A stretch of 64,000 bases of DNA from assembly GCF_905171765.1 (NCBI RefSeq), contig NC_053398.1, positions 52,443,160 to 52,507,159 on the forward strand. Direction: 5' to 3'. Positions within the stretch are counted from its first letter, which is position 1, and the number at the start of each line of letters is the position of its first letter. This DNA is from Bufo bufo. Lineage: Eukaryota; Chordata; Amphibia; Anura; Bufonidae. Positions 10,967 through 22,636 of this stretch are shown piece after piece. The notes below the pieces were generated by a model, which was given only the letters and a program-made list of their open reading frames with translations, searched no databases and was not told where the DNA came from. A program made the translations under genes and the position numbers.

Positions 10967-13900
10967 ATGGAGACTTCCAGGAATCTTCCAAAGAAAAGGA
11001 AGAGGAAGAGAAAGAGGAGAGTTCAGCCGCCAAATAAGAGAAGGAGAATAGTAACACCTGAGAGGGCAAATGATGGTGGCAAAGAAAAAATGATCAAGGC
11101 TTCAAAAAGACCTGGAAGCCCTATACAGGAGAGTATCCAGAGAAAGAGGAAGAGGGGAGAAGAGAAGGGGGGAAAAGCTGATGACAGACCCAGCACGTCC
11201 TACAATACTGACATGGAACAGCTGTCAGGTGAGTGCAGATCTAAGTTTCCTAGAGCCAATACCCCTTAATGTACGAATCATGGGATTCTCCACTTTTGGA
11301 GAACCCTAATTATGACCGAGATTATGAATTCCTTTCTTTGCTACCCCCTAATGTAGTTACATTGTATTGTAATGGCAAAAATATAGAAATATTAAATCTT
11401 ACGGTATCTCTCCTGTCTCCACCAGGGACAATCCCAGCAGACGCCCCCATCCTTGTGACTGGACTGGAAAGCTTCACCTTCCATAAAATCCTTGGAGAGG
11501 GTGGTTATGGTAAAGTGAGTATTAGGAATTCTTGGGATCACTTCCTCATGTGTGTCATGTGAGTCGCAGTAATATCACTCTAGCCTCATGTCTTCTCATC
11601 AGGTCTCATGGCAGGACAGGCCTTTCTTCCAGTTCTAATGCTCTGTCTCCTACAGGTCATGCTGGCCACACATCCCGCCTGCCAACAACAACTGGCAGTG
11701 AAGCTGGTGAAGAAGAGGGTCCTGCTTCAGGACTTTAAAGACAATGTCCTGATTGAGCGACAGGTCCTGGAGGTGACTGGGAAGAGTCCATTGTTTACCC
11801 ATGCTTATGCCACCTTCCAGACCAAGGTAAGAGTCTGATCCATTATCAAGGCTTGATCAGTGGATTAGCTCTACCCGACCCCAACTGAGGAGGCTGCAGG
11901 ACCTTTACTATAATATTTTAGAAACCTGGATCATATTTTCTGTCTTTTATCATAGGACTATGCCTTCTTCATCATGGAGTTTCTTAGCGGAAGAGACCTA
12001 AGTGGCCTCATGAGAGCCAACGCCCCATTTACTGTTCCAGTCACCAGGTAAGACAGAACATGGATATATTAGATAAAGCTGACGATTGCTGTCAGGAACA
12101 TGCAGCTTTGTGTCATTATTAGTCTGGTAGTTTAATGGGTAAAATGTTGATATTTTTTCTTTGTGCCATCAGATTTATGACAGTTGAGATTATCTGTGGG
12201 CTGCAGTTTCTCCACACCAGAGGCATCATACACAGGGACATAAAACCAGCCAATATCTTAATGGACAGCGCCGGTCACTTGAAGATCGCCGATTTTGGTC
12301 TTGCCGTGATGAACATCTTTGGGGATAAGAAGATCTTAGAATATGCCGGAACTCTTAGATACATGGCTCCTGAGGTGAGGAATCATCGACTGCACATGCT
12401 ACTGAGCTGTTTCTTTCTACAGGGCTGGACAGCTCCATGACTTCTGCTGGCCTGGACGATGTTCTAATTCTTATTGTCTGCTGGATGTTTTCACAGATTC
12501 TTCTACGGAAGCCCTACAACACGGCAGTGGACTGGTTCTCAGCTGGTGTGATGATATATGAGATGGCTACTGGCAAATATCCATTCTATGCCGGTATACT
12601 TCCTGGAACTATCGAAAAGTCACTGATCAATGATGTTCCCACCTACCCAAAAGGACTCAATCCCCAAGCCAGAGACCTTATAGTGGGGGTGAGTAGAAAG
12701 ACACTGTCACGGGGTTCCGAAGGTGCACTCGGTCCCCCATTGCCCGCAGAACTGTTGCTTAGCTTTTGGAATGAGGTTCTGTGTTTGACCTCATTCCCAG
12801 GGCGGCTTTACTAGCTGGGTGGCTCCCTGCTCCTAGTCTGTCTTGAGCGCCGAGCTGATCACTCGGTGCTCGACTGGTTGGTCTGTCGGTCATGTGATGC
12901 TGGCCACGTCACATGACCCTCACTCCCCACTATAAATACAGGCAGCCTGCTGGCTACAGGTTGCCTGTTAATTTCTAGGTTCCTGGCTATTTGTTGGACT
13001 ACTGAATATTTACCTGATCCTGTTCCCTGATGATCCTCTGCCTGCTCCTCCTGTACTGCGCATACATCCTGGTATTGTGACCTCGGCTCCCACCTGACTA
13101 CTCTCTTAGGACTTCTCTTGTACTTCGCTACTCTCCTGGTATTTGACCCCGGCTTCTCCTGACCATTCTTTGCTTAATCCGTTGTACTGCGTAGCTCTCT
13201 TGGTTCTGACCCGGTCCGTTCATGTTCCGTATTTTGTCTTGTCTGTCTTCCCTGCACATATCCTAAGTTAGGGATTGCCGTCCAGTTGTCCCTTGTCATC
13301 AGGACTCGTGAGGCAAGTAGGCAGGGCCAGGGGTGAGGGTGGAGCGCAGTGGTCACTACCCTCCCCCCTGTGTGTGTGTGGACGTGACCGTTACAGACAC
13401 ATAGCAGTAATACAGCGGCTAAATATTATGAAAATGAGGACATTGAAAATCAGGGATAGCATTGCAACGTGTGATGGAATGAATCTTTATTCTACATTTT
13501 TCCAGCTCTTAAACAAGTCACCAGAGAGTCGCCAGGTAGTGGTAGATAACATCAGGGAACATCCGTTTTTCATGGAAATCAACTGGACAGATATAGAGGG
13601 AGCAGGAGCTCGTCCACCATTCCAACTAGGACCAGTAAGTAAATGATCCAGAGAAGATGTGGCTAGTAGTACAGTTTCATTATGTTCCTTCTTTATCAAC
13701 ACCGCTTTTGGTATCTTCTCTCCATAGCCACCAGTGATGACATTGACAAAAATCGATGACATCCTGTCCTCCACCGAAGCCAATAAGTCACCAATGGCTG
13801 AAAGAGATCAACAACTGTTCTGTGGATTCACATTTGCCAATGAGATCTGGCAGGTCGTAAAGCCAATTAAAGAACCTTTCATACGACCACGCAGGTGAGT

Positions 13901-14152
13901 CATTGTAGCTAAGAGGGGAATACAGACGGAGATTATTGGAGATTTCCTGTGAATCTGTGCAGTGTGGATTCCATTCACTGGCTTATAGTCTGCTCATGGG
14001 TGGACAGAGCAAACTTGAAGGTGGTTACTATTTTGCAAGGCTATTTCATTTCATTTCCAACCTGTTTTAAATTTTTTCTTGGTAGAACGTTTGGCAGATT
14101 TGTGAGAGAGACCATCCACAGAATCTGGAGGAAGATGAAAAACTGGAAGTAA
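10967..14152 (+). CDS. AGC-family serine/threonine kinase, PKC-like, 9 exons, 456 aa
   Basis: Predicted exons: 10967-11228, 11426-11514, 11656-11826, 11956-12047, 12173-12374, 12497-12688, 13506-13634, 13728-13894 and 14086-14152. All have AG/GT borders and consistent phases; the stop is TAA. Residues 1-87 are very Lys/Arg-rich (KKRKRKRKRR, then NKRRR), suggesting nuclear targeting. The kinase domain follows: glycine loop GEGGYG (111-116), ATP lysine in LAVKLVKK (K133), catalytic loop HRDIKPAN (225-232), DFG (245-247), activation-loop threonine in AGTLRYMAPE (T265), then VDWFSAG. The C-terminal tail has FCGFTFAN, resembling the hydrophobic motif of AGC kinases. All catalytic residues are present. 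The closest family I recognise is novel PKC (delta/theta), but the C1 and C2 domains are missing. It looks like a member of an expanded, intron-bearing amphibian group, not an orthologue of a named mammalian gene. A solo LTR lies in intron 6. Confidence 0.85.
12705..13395 (+). mobile_element. Solo LTR, Gypsy-like, in kinase intron 6
   Basis: The LTR begins TGTCACGGGGTTCCG and ends GACCGTTACA, flanked by exact 5 bp duplications GACAC (12700-12704 and 13396-13400). Length is 691 bp, with TATAAATA near 12930 and a GT-rich run before the end. The same family occurs reversed at 23107-23732. A single LTR with a clean duplication indicates LTR-LTR recombination that removed the internal region. Confidence 0.92.
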
Positions 14153-15168
14153 AGAGCTCCACTCTGTATACAGATGTCCCCAGTAGATCAGTGTCTGAAA
14201 AACATCATGTTCCAGCAGAGCCTCTTGCTGACATCATAAACAGCAGAAAAACCAACCAACACTTGCTGTCCTTGTATGAGCCTCAGATTCCAAACTCTGA
14301 CCTCTATCTGCTCTCTTGACTACTCATCGGTACTGTGCCACACCAGTCCTTGCTCCTCAGCTTCATTTCCAGCTGCCACTAGAAGTAACCTGAGGGCTGT
14401 GACCTGCAGTCTAGCATGCAGCCAAGAAGCTATGGAGTCAATGAAGATTCTTCCAAGAGTCAATGACTTGACCGCCAGCGCTTCTAGTCGACAAGTTGCC
14501 TCTTGTGCCCAAGGGAAGGGTGGTCCTTAGGCCATGGTTCCCTAGAGGTTTCCTCCACAGGGGGTTTTTCCTTTCCTGCGTGCCAATGGATCATAACATC
14601 GACAAGAAAATGGCGACTTGTTAGACTTTGCCCTCAGTGGAGATCACACCATCCACTAGTGGTACAGAGGGACAGAAAAGGACATCTACCACCAATAAAC
14701 AGTACCATTCACCATCACGTGGTTGTAGATTATTTATGTTTTATCCAACAAGTCCAACATGCATATTAGGGCAAGAGCCATCTATGTACTATGGATTGCT
14801 ATTTATCCTGTAATTGGGGGAAATCTGAAGGCACTTTCATTGGATGTTGTCTTTTTTAGGTGGTACTCCCCAGTTGCATGCGTTGAACTGTATTCTGTTA
14901 CTGACGTTCAGTATAGAAGCTGCATAGAAAATATCTGCTACAAATCTGTCTTGTTTGCCAAGAGTCTAAAACAGGCTGTAAGGCCCAGACTCCCTGCCCA
15001 CATATTCAAGCCATTTCTTGATATCCATGTCAATACATGGCATGATGAACTGTGTACTTATAGTAAAATGAATTGGAAAACCATCTGGGGTTTTTTAGCT
15101 GATGTTTATGCTCAGTCTGTCCGTTTTATAGCCCATGATGAAGCATTAAAATCAGAGCATTAAATAAA
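14153..15168 (+). other. Kinase 3' untranslated region with candidate polyadenylation signals
   Basis: After the TAA there is no further supported coding exon. AATAAA hexamers at 14694-14699 and 15163-15168 are the plausible polyadenylation signals. Short open frames here show no family features. Confidence 0.5.
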
Positions 15169-15430
15169 AAGCGTAAAAACTTTCAGAAACCGGCAGACAA
15201 AAACAAATGTTTAGGTTAGATAAGCTTCGCCACCTAACCTCTGCCTGATCCCTGTTCTGTCTGCCCTGGTCTGTAAACAGTCAAAGTACAGTGTACAGGT
15301 AGTCATATAAAAGATTACACCTTCACTGGTTACTAGAGACTAGAAAACCTCAAAACTCAGGCAAGAGGGTGGATCCAAAGCCCAGCTAAATTGGAAGGCT
15401 GATCAGCTCCTTAGTCATCAGCTGGACAGG

Positions 15431-16140
15431 GAGCAAAAGGGAAGGATTAACTCTAGCAGTGCTGAAAGGAAGTTCCCAGAGTGCTAGACCCAGGCATGGG
15501 ATTCAGCCGGTTCGCTTCCGTTCTCCAGATCCGGTTTTTAAAATTACAGCCGGATCGGAGAACCGTGTTGCTGGCTGAATCCCGATCCGGAGCTTGGCAG
15601 TGGCAGCAGCAGGTGAGGGGGAGATGCAGCAGAGCAACGGAGAGGCGTCTCCCTTTCCTGCTCCTCTGATAGGCTGTAGGCACTAGGCTTGCAGCCAATA
15701 AGAGGCTGGCGCAGGTGGAGCGATGACATCATCGCGTCCGCCTGAGCCGAGATTTGTACTACGCGGGACACAGGCCGGAAGAGGCCTGCATCGCTACCAG
15801 CATGGAGGTAAGTATTACTGTTTTTTTTTCTTTTATGTGGCGTGCTATGGGGGCATCAATTGGGGGAATTACTGGCACATGATGGGGGACATTATGAGGG
15901 CATTACTGGCACATCATGGGGGACACTATGGAGGCATCTACTGGCACATCATGGGGGACACTATGGGAGCATTATTGGCACATCATGGGGGACACTATAA
16001 GGGCATCTACTGGGGACATTACTGGCACCTCATGGGGACACTATGGGGGTATCTACTGGGGGCATGGCTGGCACAAGGGAGAAAAAGGGAAGGATTAACT
16101 CTAGCAGTGCTGAAAGGAAGTTCCCAAAATACTAGACCCA
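15431..16140. repeat. Pair of ~60 bp direct repeats around an inverted-repeat insert and a minisatellite
   Basis: Copies at about 15433-15492 and 16082-16140 share GGATTAACTCTAGCAGTGCT and CTAGACCCA, differing at only a few bases. Between them is a segment opening with nested inverted repeats (GGGATTCAGCC at 15499, GGCTGAATCCC near 15578), as in some hAT ends. It is followed by 36-48 bp tandem units at about 15843-16075 (GGGGGACACTATG, CTACTGGCACATCAT). Confidence 0.65.
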
Positions 16141-17396
16141 ATACACAAAGGGACAGCAGGACAGCGGTGGACTCAGACCACCAGCCTAACAGGTTTCTTT
16201 ACTAAAGAATTAAAATGCAAACAGTTCAGGACAGGTCATACTTGCAATGGACCGGCTGATGTTACACAGAAATCCAGTATCCTCAGATGTTACAGTTTTC
16301 ACAGCTGCACAGGTAATCACAGGCCAAAAGGTGTCTCATTAAAATTGTTGAAGCAAACTTTCCTACTCTGCACTTTGCTAGTTGACTTGTACTTTAGCAT
16401 CCCAGTGTGTGGTGTAATACGTTACCATAAGCAATATCTCCCAACCTTCTGCTACATTATTTGAACAGGTTGCTAATCCACTCATCCACCTCGCAATATG
16501 GAAATCTACACAGGTGGTCCAAACTTTGTGGCATGTGCTCAGGCACTGAAGGCTTCTCCTGAACACAGGTGCCTTCGAGTCCATAAAGGTATTTTTAAGA
16601 CTGATCACCTCTACAGCTCTTTCTCTACACCTCTCTTGCATCGTGCTCGCTTTCTGGAGATGTTCTGGCTGTATCCTGATTGGTACAAGGTCCAGGAAGA
16701 GCTGGCCTGTCAGATTCACATATGCTTCCTTCTCCTAGACCTAGGCTGGAGTAGGCTACAACAGACTAACTGGAATAGATCGACTCTAGAATGTTTTGCC
16801 CTCTCTTATATACAGGCTGACACCAGCCAAATCTAGTGGTGGCTAAAAACACGGCCTGTGATTACCATGTGCTTATAGAAAATATACAGTAAATGCATAC
16901 ATGATAAACATATTTTTGGCACTTTGCAGTATAATGCGACTCATGGAGCAGGATGCTGCAGTAGTGGCCTGATGGATCCACTGCAGTGAAGTCTAGATCC
17001 CTGTACAAGGGTTAAAGAGTGAATATGAGGGGGCCACCAACCTCTCCCTAAAGACCCAAGGAAAGGGCCCCGAGCCAAATTTGTTTAAGTTACGCAGCAC
17101 ATCTGCTTCGTAACAATTTCCTTCTGCCAAGCTCCTGGAAATGGACTATGGGCAGTGGACATTTGTGGACACTTGCCCTTATTGCTACTATGGAAAGCCA
17201 TCAACTCCCTACTTTATTGCACTTTGGAGGGTTAACTTGCACGGCAATGTATGCTATTGTGTGTACTTATACTGTTTTATATTGCTGAACTGCATTTATA
17301 TGTTTTTGCAATACGGTATATCCTGTTCATTTGTACTCTTATTACACTCTAGCTGCACTGCACTGTGGAAGGGTTTAAATGTACAGTACAGCCAGC
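16141..17396. other. No gene recognised
   Basis: Noncoding sequence without a supported frame, terminal repeats or tandem structure. It may include old retroelement pieces too diverged to name by eye. Confidence 0.4.
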
Positions 17397-17399
17397 TAA

Positions 17400-17900
17400 G
17401 GCTACTTTCACACTGGCATTTCTGGGTCCGCTTGTGAGATCCGTTTCAGGGCTCTCACAAGCGGCCCTAAACGGATCAGTTCAGCCCCAATGCATTCTGA
17501 ATGGATAAGGATCCATTCAGAATGCATCAGTTTGGCTCCGTTCCGCCTCCATTCCGCTCTGGAGGCGGACACCAAAACGCTGCTTGCAGCGTTTTGGTGT
17601 CCGCATGACGAAGCGCAGCCAAACGGATCCGTCTGAACTAACAATTGAAGTCAATGGAGACGGATCCGTCTGTGATGGCTCCGTCTGAAGCGGATCCGTT
17701 TACATATAATTTTCATATTTGAGCATGCTCAGAATGAATTAAACCTCCCCCTGCTTTTCTCCTCCCCCTGCAAACCCTGCGGCCATCTTGGAAGCCCAAG
17801 TTCACCAACAGGTATGGACATGAAACTTCTGTTTCTCTGTCTCTCTCTATTTTTCTTTCTTTCGTTCTTTACATTTTCATACAATCTTTCTATCTATCAT
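17400..17900 (+). mobile_element. PIF/Harbinger 5' end
   Basis: It starts GGCTACTTTCACACTGGCA directly after TAA (17397-17399), the same terminus as at 7989. Subterminal palindromic ACGGATCCGT/C and related words recur from 17440 to 17710. A short untranslated exon probably ends at CAACAG|GTATGG near 17812, then a pyrimidine-rich tract. No coding exon or 3' terminus is visible. Confidence 0.7.
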
Positions 17901-18590
17901 GTGGGCATATAATGGCACTTGCATGGGGGTGTTTTTGCAGACATCAGCGAAGTGGTGTGAGTGCAATGGCATGGTGGTTGGTTTTGTTTACTGAGCAAGG
18001 GTCTGAAAGATGTCAGTGGTCATATTCAATAGCAGTGTTGCAGATGTTGTGCTTGGGGTTTTGTGTGCGTGTGGTTATTTCAGAAATTTTGGTGCGGTCA
18101 TGTAATAGGTGTCCGATTGTAAAAATGGCGAGGGGGGTTGTGTTTGGTCAGATGGTTCAGCGGTATGGATGTAGGAAATTCTGTGCGTGAAGTTATACGC
18201 ACGTTGGTTTGGTCATTCAATAGGGGCACAATTATTGCATGTGTGTTGTGGAGCAAATATGGCAGTGATAGTGGGCCTATAGACTACAAGTGTTGACGAG
18301 CCCAGGAGTGTGATTATTTGCTCGGATATTTTAAAGGGCACTGATTATTGCTAGTTTATGTGTTGGGGAGTTGGCTAGTGATGGCTAGGGTTTATGGTTG
18401 ATGGAAATTGTGGGTGTGACCGAAGTACTTTGCATAGGGCATTAAATAGGTTGCATATTATTGCACGTGTGTAGTGGGTCAAATCTAGCACGGAATGGGG
18501 GCAGATGGTACAGGTGGAGGCAGATGGCAATGCAATGCCATCAATTGGGGTGGGCAGACGTCACCGAGTTTTGTAAATCCAAAACATTTC
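17901..18590. other. No gene recognised
   Basis: GT-rich noncoding DNA with no supported frame. It could be intron of the Harbinger element starting at 17400. Confidence 0.35.
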
Positions 18591-19067
18591 ATGTATGTTT
18601 ATAATAGAATGATGTTTCTTTAGTTTTTTTAGCAAATACAATAATTGAGAGCGTCCAATTGAAGATTTTCCTAGTTTCAACGAAGGAAAATATAGATTTT
18701 ATGAAAGACAGGAGACGAACATTATGCTTATATCTTTCTTTTTTTACTCCCAGCAGCAAAATAGTTAACAATGTAAACATAGAACATTTTTTATAAATAT
18801 GTAAATGAGCCTCTAGGAATATCCAATGAACAGCCAACAAAGGTTATATAAGGTTTAGCCCCACATAAAAACGTCTTTCTTTCTTGATGATGTGATGAAG
18901 GATAACTGGAACTTGGTACGATAAACATCCATTATAAATACAGTCGTTGGAAATTAAATCTGGATTTGATGATCCACCAAGAATCGAACCATCTTGAATA
19001 TAATCTGTGTATTAAACTGAAAGGAAAGAGAAATGTAGATAATAAGGGTTGGGTCAATAGGGTGGGA

Positions 19068-19170
19068 TAATGTTCGTCTCCTGTCTTTCATAAAATCTAT
19101 ATTTTCCTTTGTTGAAACTAGGAAAATCTTCAATTTTAATTCAAGACAGGAGACTCCATTATGCAAGTTC
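19068..19170. repeat. DIRS internal complementary region
   Basis: The reverse complement of 18655-18720 is found here (for example GTTCGTCTCCTGTCTTTCAT against ATGAAAGACAGGAGACGAAC), with one or two differences. DIRS models use such a region to template a closed circular intermediate. Confidence 0.75.
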
Positions 19171-19217
19171 AAAGCTTAATTTTAGATATGAATGTAAAAC
19201 ATAATATCACAACATTG

Positions 19218-21668
19218 TTACTGGTTATTAAATAATACAATGGAAACATGTGCTTCAGGTCTGAAATAAAAGTTTTTAAAAGTTGATTCGGAAGACCAAT
19301 TAGCTGCTTTTAAGATGTCTGATAGAGATCCTCCAGCTTGTCTAACTTTAGTAGACATAGCTCCTCTAGAGGAATGTGCTCCAAAGAGTGAGGTATCAAC
19401 TCCAGCTAAAGACATGGTTTGAGATACCCATCTAGCCAGGGTTGCTGATGACACTGGTAGGTGAGGTTTGCAATAAGAAATAAGGAGTTGAGATACCGAT
19501 GGATTCCTGAGTGGTAAAGTTTTTAGTTCATAGGATTGTAAACACCTAACTACACAAAGTTTTTCTTGTAAAGGGAACGCAGGGTAGAAAACCGATGAGA
19601 TATTGGTTTTTGTACGACGTACAATAGAGAATTGGACGCCTTGTGGTAGAAACTGTCTATGGGATATATCCAAAGATTTTACATCTGATACTCGTTTAAA
19701 TGAAACAAGGCATAATAACATGGTTAGTTTAAATGACAACAATTTCAACGGAAGAAGATCATTATCCTCCCAATTTAGGAACAAATTGAAAACCAAATTT
19801 ACCTCCCAAGTAGAATTATATTTGGGCATAGGAGGTCTTCGAAATCTAATACCCTTCATGAGTTTGCAAACTAAAGGGTGTTTGCCTACTGGTAGAGTTT
19901 GGATAGGGGAATGTCATGACCGGCGTCACACGAAGGGAGGGAAATGGGAAGGCCCTGTCCAAGGGAGAGGGAAAGGTGGTGACCCCTGACTCACCTTGAG
20001 GCTGGCACCTGACTGCCCTGACGTCGCTAGACGGGTTCCTCACCCGTAAGCCGATCACGTGCCTAAACCCTGGCTTTCCCTAAGATGAGCCCTACGTAGT
20101 GAACAGGGCGGTGGGATCACTAGTCCGCACCACTGACACTAAAGGAAAACACCAAGGAGAGGACAGACAAAACAGACAAAACATATAATCCCAGGTGGGC
20201 TACAACAACAGACAACAAAAGCCCAACAGGGATCCGGAGGGTAACGTTCTGGAACAACAACCAGGGATCACAGCTACTCAGCTCCAGTGGGTCAGTATAG
20301 AAGTCCAGGCAGGAAGCTCTATATCTGGCAACCAGAGAAGTGGGAGAGGGGAATATAAGGAGGTTGGGAGTGCTGGACAAGAAACAGCTGAGGAGAAGAA
20401 GCTACGGATCCCTGAGTGAGCCAAAAAGGGTTGCAAGGCAAACCCAGAAAGCTACCATTAAGAAGCAGCACTATCTTTATACATAGAGCGCGCAGCCACC
20501 CGCTGCGACTTCCTGACCCCGGATATAACGGAGTCAGACGTGGCTCTTGACACCCTCGTGACAGGGAATGATAAAAGGAAATGGCCAATCGGTAAACGTT
20601 AATCGTTCTATATGCTTTTCCTGCGTCAAAAGAATCAGACAGGAAATTTATAATCTGATTTAAAGGTGCACATACGGGATCCAATGACCGTTGACTGCAC
20701 CAATTAGACCAAATCTTCCAGGCTGACCTGTAAGAAGATCGGGTGCCTGGAGCCCAGGCGTCAGAAAGAATGTCGTTAGCTGATCGTGAAATTTCAAAAT
20801 CAATTCCTGACGACCGGAAATTAACCAGGCTACTAGGGATAGATGGTTCGATAGAATTAACGGATGTTGTTGTCCTGCTGGATTTAGAAGGATCGAGGAA
20901 TGAATGGGAAGGATGCGTGGGTAATCTATCGTCATTGCCAGTATCTGGGGAAACCATGTTTGAGTTGTCCAGAGTGGGGTTATCAGAACCAGAGTTGATT
21001 GTTGTGACATGGTTAGAAGAAGAATCCTCAGGATGAGATTGAAAGGAGGGAAAGCATATAACCTCTTCTCGGGCCATATCTGAGATAGAGCGTCTGTTCC
21101 TAACGATTCCGGATCGGGACACCAACTGAAAAAACGAGGAAGTTGACGATTGAGTCGAGAGGCAAAAAGATCCAGGTACATTGGACCCCAAAGTGAATCG
21201 ATCTGATGAAAGATGTTGGGATCTAATCTCCAATCGCTGGAATCTGTGAGAAATCGGGAATTCCAATCTGCAATGGTATTGGATAAGCCCGGAAGGTATT
21301 CTGCCTTCAGAGTGATATGTTTGTCTAGGCAGAAATGCCCAAAAAATTTGGCAATGTTGGCTAACGTCTCTGATCTGGTTCCTCCCAAGCGGTTGATGTA
21401 TTGTACCGCCGCTATATTGTCCATCCGAAGAAGGACACAACAATGGGATATTTGTTTCGTAAAACTCTTGAGGGCAAAAGAGCCTGCCAAAAGTTCTAAA
21501 CAGTTGATATGAAGGGAAGACTCTTTTTCGGACCATTTCCCTCCTGTGGAAAGGGAGCCACACCGAGCACCCCAACCCAGTAGACTGGCGTCCGACTCGA
21601 TAATTATATCTGGGACAGAATTGAATATAGTTTTCCCATTCCAGTCTTGGATATGTTGTAGCCACCAA
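19218..21668 (-). pseudogene. DIRS tyrosine recombinase, split by a solo LTR
   Basis: This enzyme would integrate a circular DNA intermediate without a duplication. The N-terminal part reads in a long frame from 21668 to 20564 that overlaps the reverse transcriptase gene in another frame, a known DIRS feature. It contains the core-binding segment RSSYRSAWKIWSNWC (about 20710). After the LTR at 19912-20563 the catalytic part continues (19859-19218) with KRVSDVKSLD, supplying the first Arg, then HSSRGAMSTKVRQAGG (His-x-x-Arg box), then STFKNFYFRP with the probable nucleophile Tyr. The catalytic residues look intact; only the LTR breaks the gene. Confidence 0.85.
19912..20563. mobile_element. 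Solo LTR inside the DIRS recombinase gene
   Basis: 652 bp beginning TGTCATGACCGG and ending CCCTCGTGACA, with exact 5 bp duplications GGGAA at 19907-19911 and 20564-20568. The ends are TG..CA. It is a different family from the LTRs at 12705 and 23107. Confidence 0.9.
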
Positions 21669-22636
21669 ATTAACTCCTCCCTGGTGTCCGGGGTTAGGAT
21701 TACTTCGTCCGAGTAACCTAATCCTTCCCTTAAATGTTGTGTCTTTAAACGTTGGAGAGCCCTGTAATGTAAGGGAGCAGGAAAAATTGCTTGGATTGAG
21801 GCTGAGAGTAGGCCTACAATCCGTGCTATTGTCCTCAGAGATACTAAATTCTTGTTGAGGACAGATCGGATTTCTTTCCTGATAGTCTTCAATTTCCTGG
21901 ATGGAAGACTCAGAGTAGCAGATTGAGTATCTACCAGGAAGCCCAAAAATTCCACCTGTTTTGATGGAATTAATTTAGATTTTTCGTAGTTGACTAGAAA
22001 TCCCAAATTGGTAAAAAGAGTTAGTGCCCAATGGATATGAAGGTGAATTAGTGAAAGAGATTGAGCCATGATAAGAATATTGTCTAAATAAATGATGAGG
22101 CGTACACCCCTTGTCCGAAGGATTGCCACCACTGGTTTTAATAGTTTTGTGAACACCAAGGAGCGGAAGACAATCCTAATGGTAGGCTGGTGAATTGATA
22201 TTTGTGACCCTTCCATAGAAACTGGAGGTAAGGTTGAGACATCGGATGCATAGGCACCGTGAGATAGGTAGTCTTTCAGATCAATTTTTGTGAACCAATC
22301 TTCTTGTAGGAGTAGGACTCTCAGTAAATGGATACCCTCCATTTTGAAATGTCTATAGACGACATAATTGTTGAGGGTTTTCAGATTGATTATAGGTCTG
22401 TGACCTCCATCCCTCTTTTTCACTAAGAAGAGATTGCTCAAAAAACCCGGAGATTGTACGGGTATTTCTATTAAAGCGCCTTTGGAACATAGTTCCTTGA
22501 TTTCTAAATGTATCAGATTTTGATTTGTCTGGGAAAATGTGATCGGATGTGGTAACTGAGTTTGAATTGGTTTGTAGCCAAAGTCTATTTGGTAGCCTCT
22601 TACGGTGTTTAATATCCATGCGTCTGTTGAAACCAT
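20660..22636 (-). CDS. DIRS reverse transcriptase/RNase H, 658 codons open
   Basis: Reverse transcriptase motifs: LVKKRDGG (residues 71-78), TKIDL with the first catalytic Asp (about 119), and YLDN (183-186), where YxDD is expected. RNase H follows with IIIESDAS (Asp about 349) and LLRMDNIAAVQYI. The C-terminal section has LDLFASRLNRQLPRF and RLYAFPPFNLI, typical of the DIRS polyprotein. The frame is open throughout, but the second Asp of the YxDD box is Asn, so polymerase activity is doubtful. The beginning may extend upstream, and the 3' part overlaps the recombinase frame. Confidence 0.87.
   Translation of the reverse strand: MVSTDAWILNTVRGYQIDFGYKPIQTQLPHPITFSQTNQNLIHLEIKELCSKGALIEIPVQSPGFLSNLFLVKKRDGGHRPIINLKTLNNYVVYRHFKMEGIHLLRVLLLQEDWFTKIDLKDYLSHGAYASDVSTLPPVSMEGSQISIHQPTIRIVFRSLVFTKLLKPVVAILRTRGVRLIIYLDNILIMAQSLSLIHLHIHWALTLFTNLGFLVNYEKSKLIPSKQVEFLGFLVDTQSATLSLPSRKLKTIRKEIRSVLNKNLVSLRTIARIVGLLSASIQAIFPAPLHYRALQRLKTQHLREGLGYSDEVILTPDTREELIWWLQHIQDWNGKTIFNSVPDIIIESDASLLGWGARCGSLSTGGKWSEKESSLHINCLELLAGSFALKSFTKQISHCCVLLRMDNIAAVQYINRLGGTRSETLANIAKFFGHFCLDKHITLKAEYLPGLSNTIADWNSRFLTDSSDWRLDPNIFHQIDSLWGPMYLDLFASRLNRQLPRFFSWCPDPESLGTDALSQIWPEKRLYAFPPFNLILRILLLTMSQQSTLVLITPLWTTQTWFPQILAMTIDYPRILPIHSSILLNPAGQQHPLILSNHLSLVAWLISGRQELILKFHDQLTTFFLTPGLQAPDLLTGQPGRFGLIGAVNGHWIPYVHL

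Noticed and set aside
16498..16836. 112-codon plus-strand frame
   Set aside because: Overlaps a similar open frame on the other strand and has no recognisable motif.
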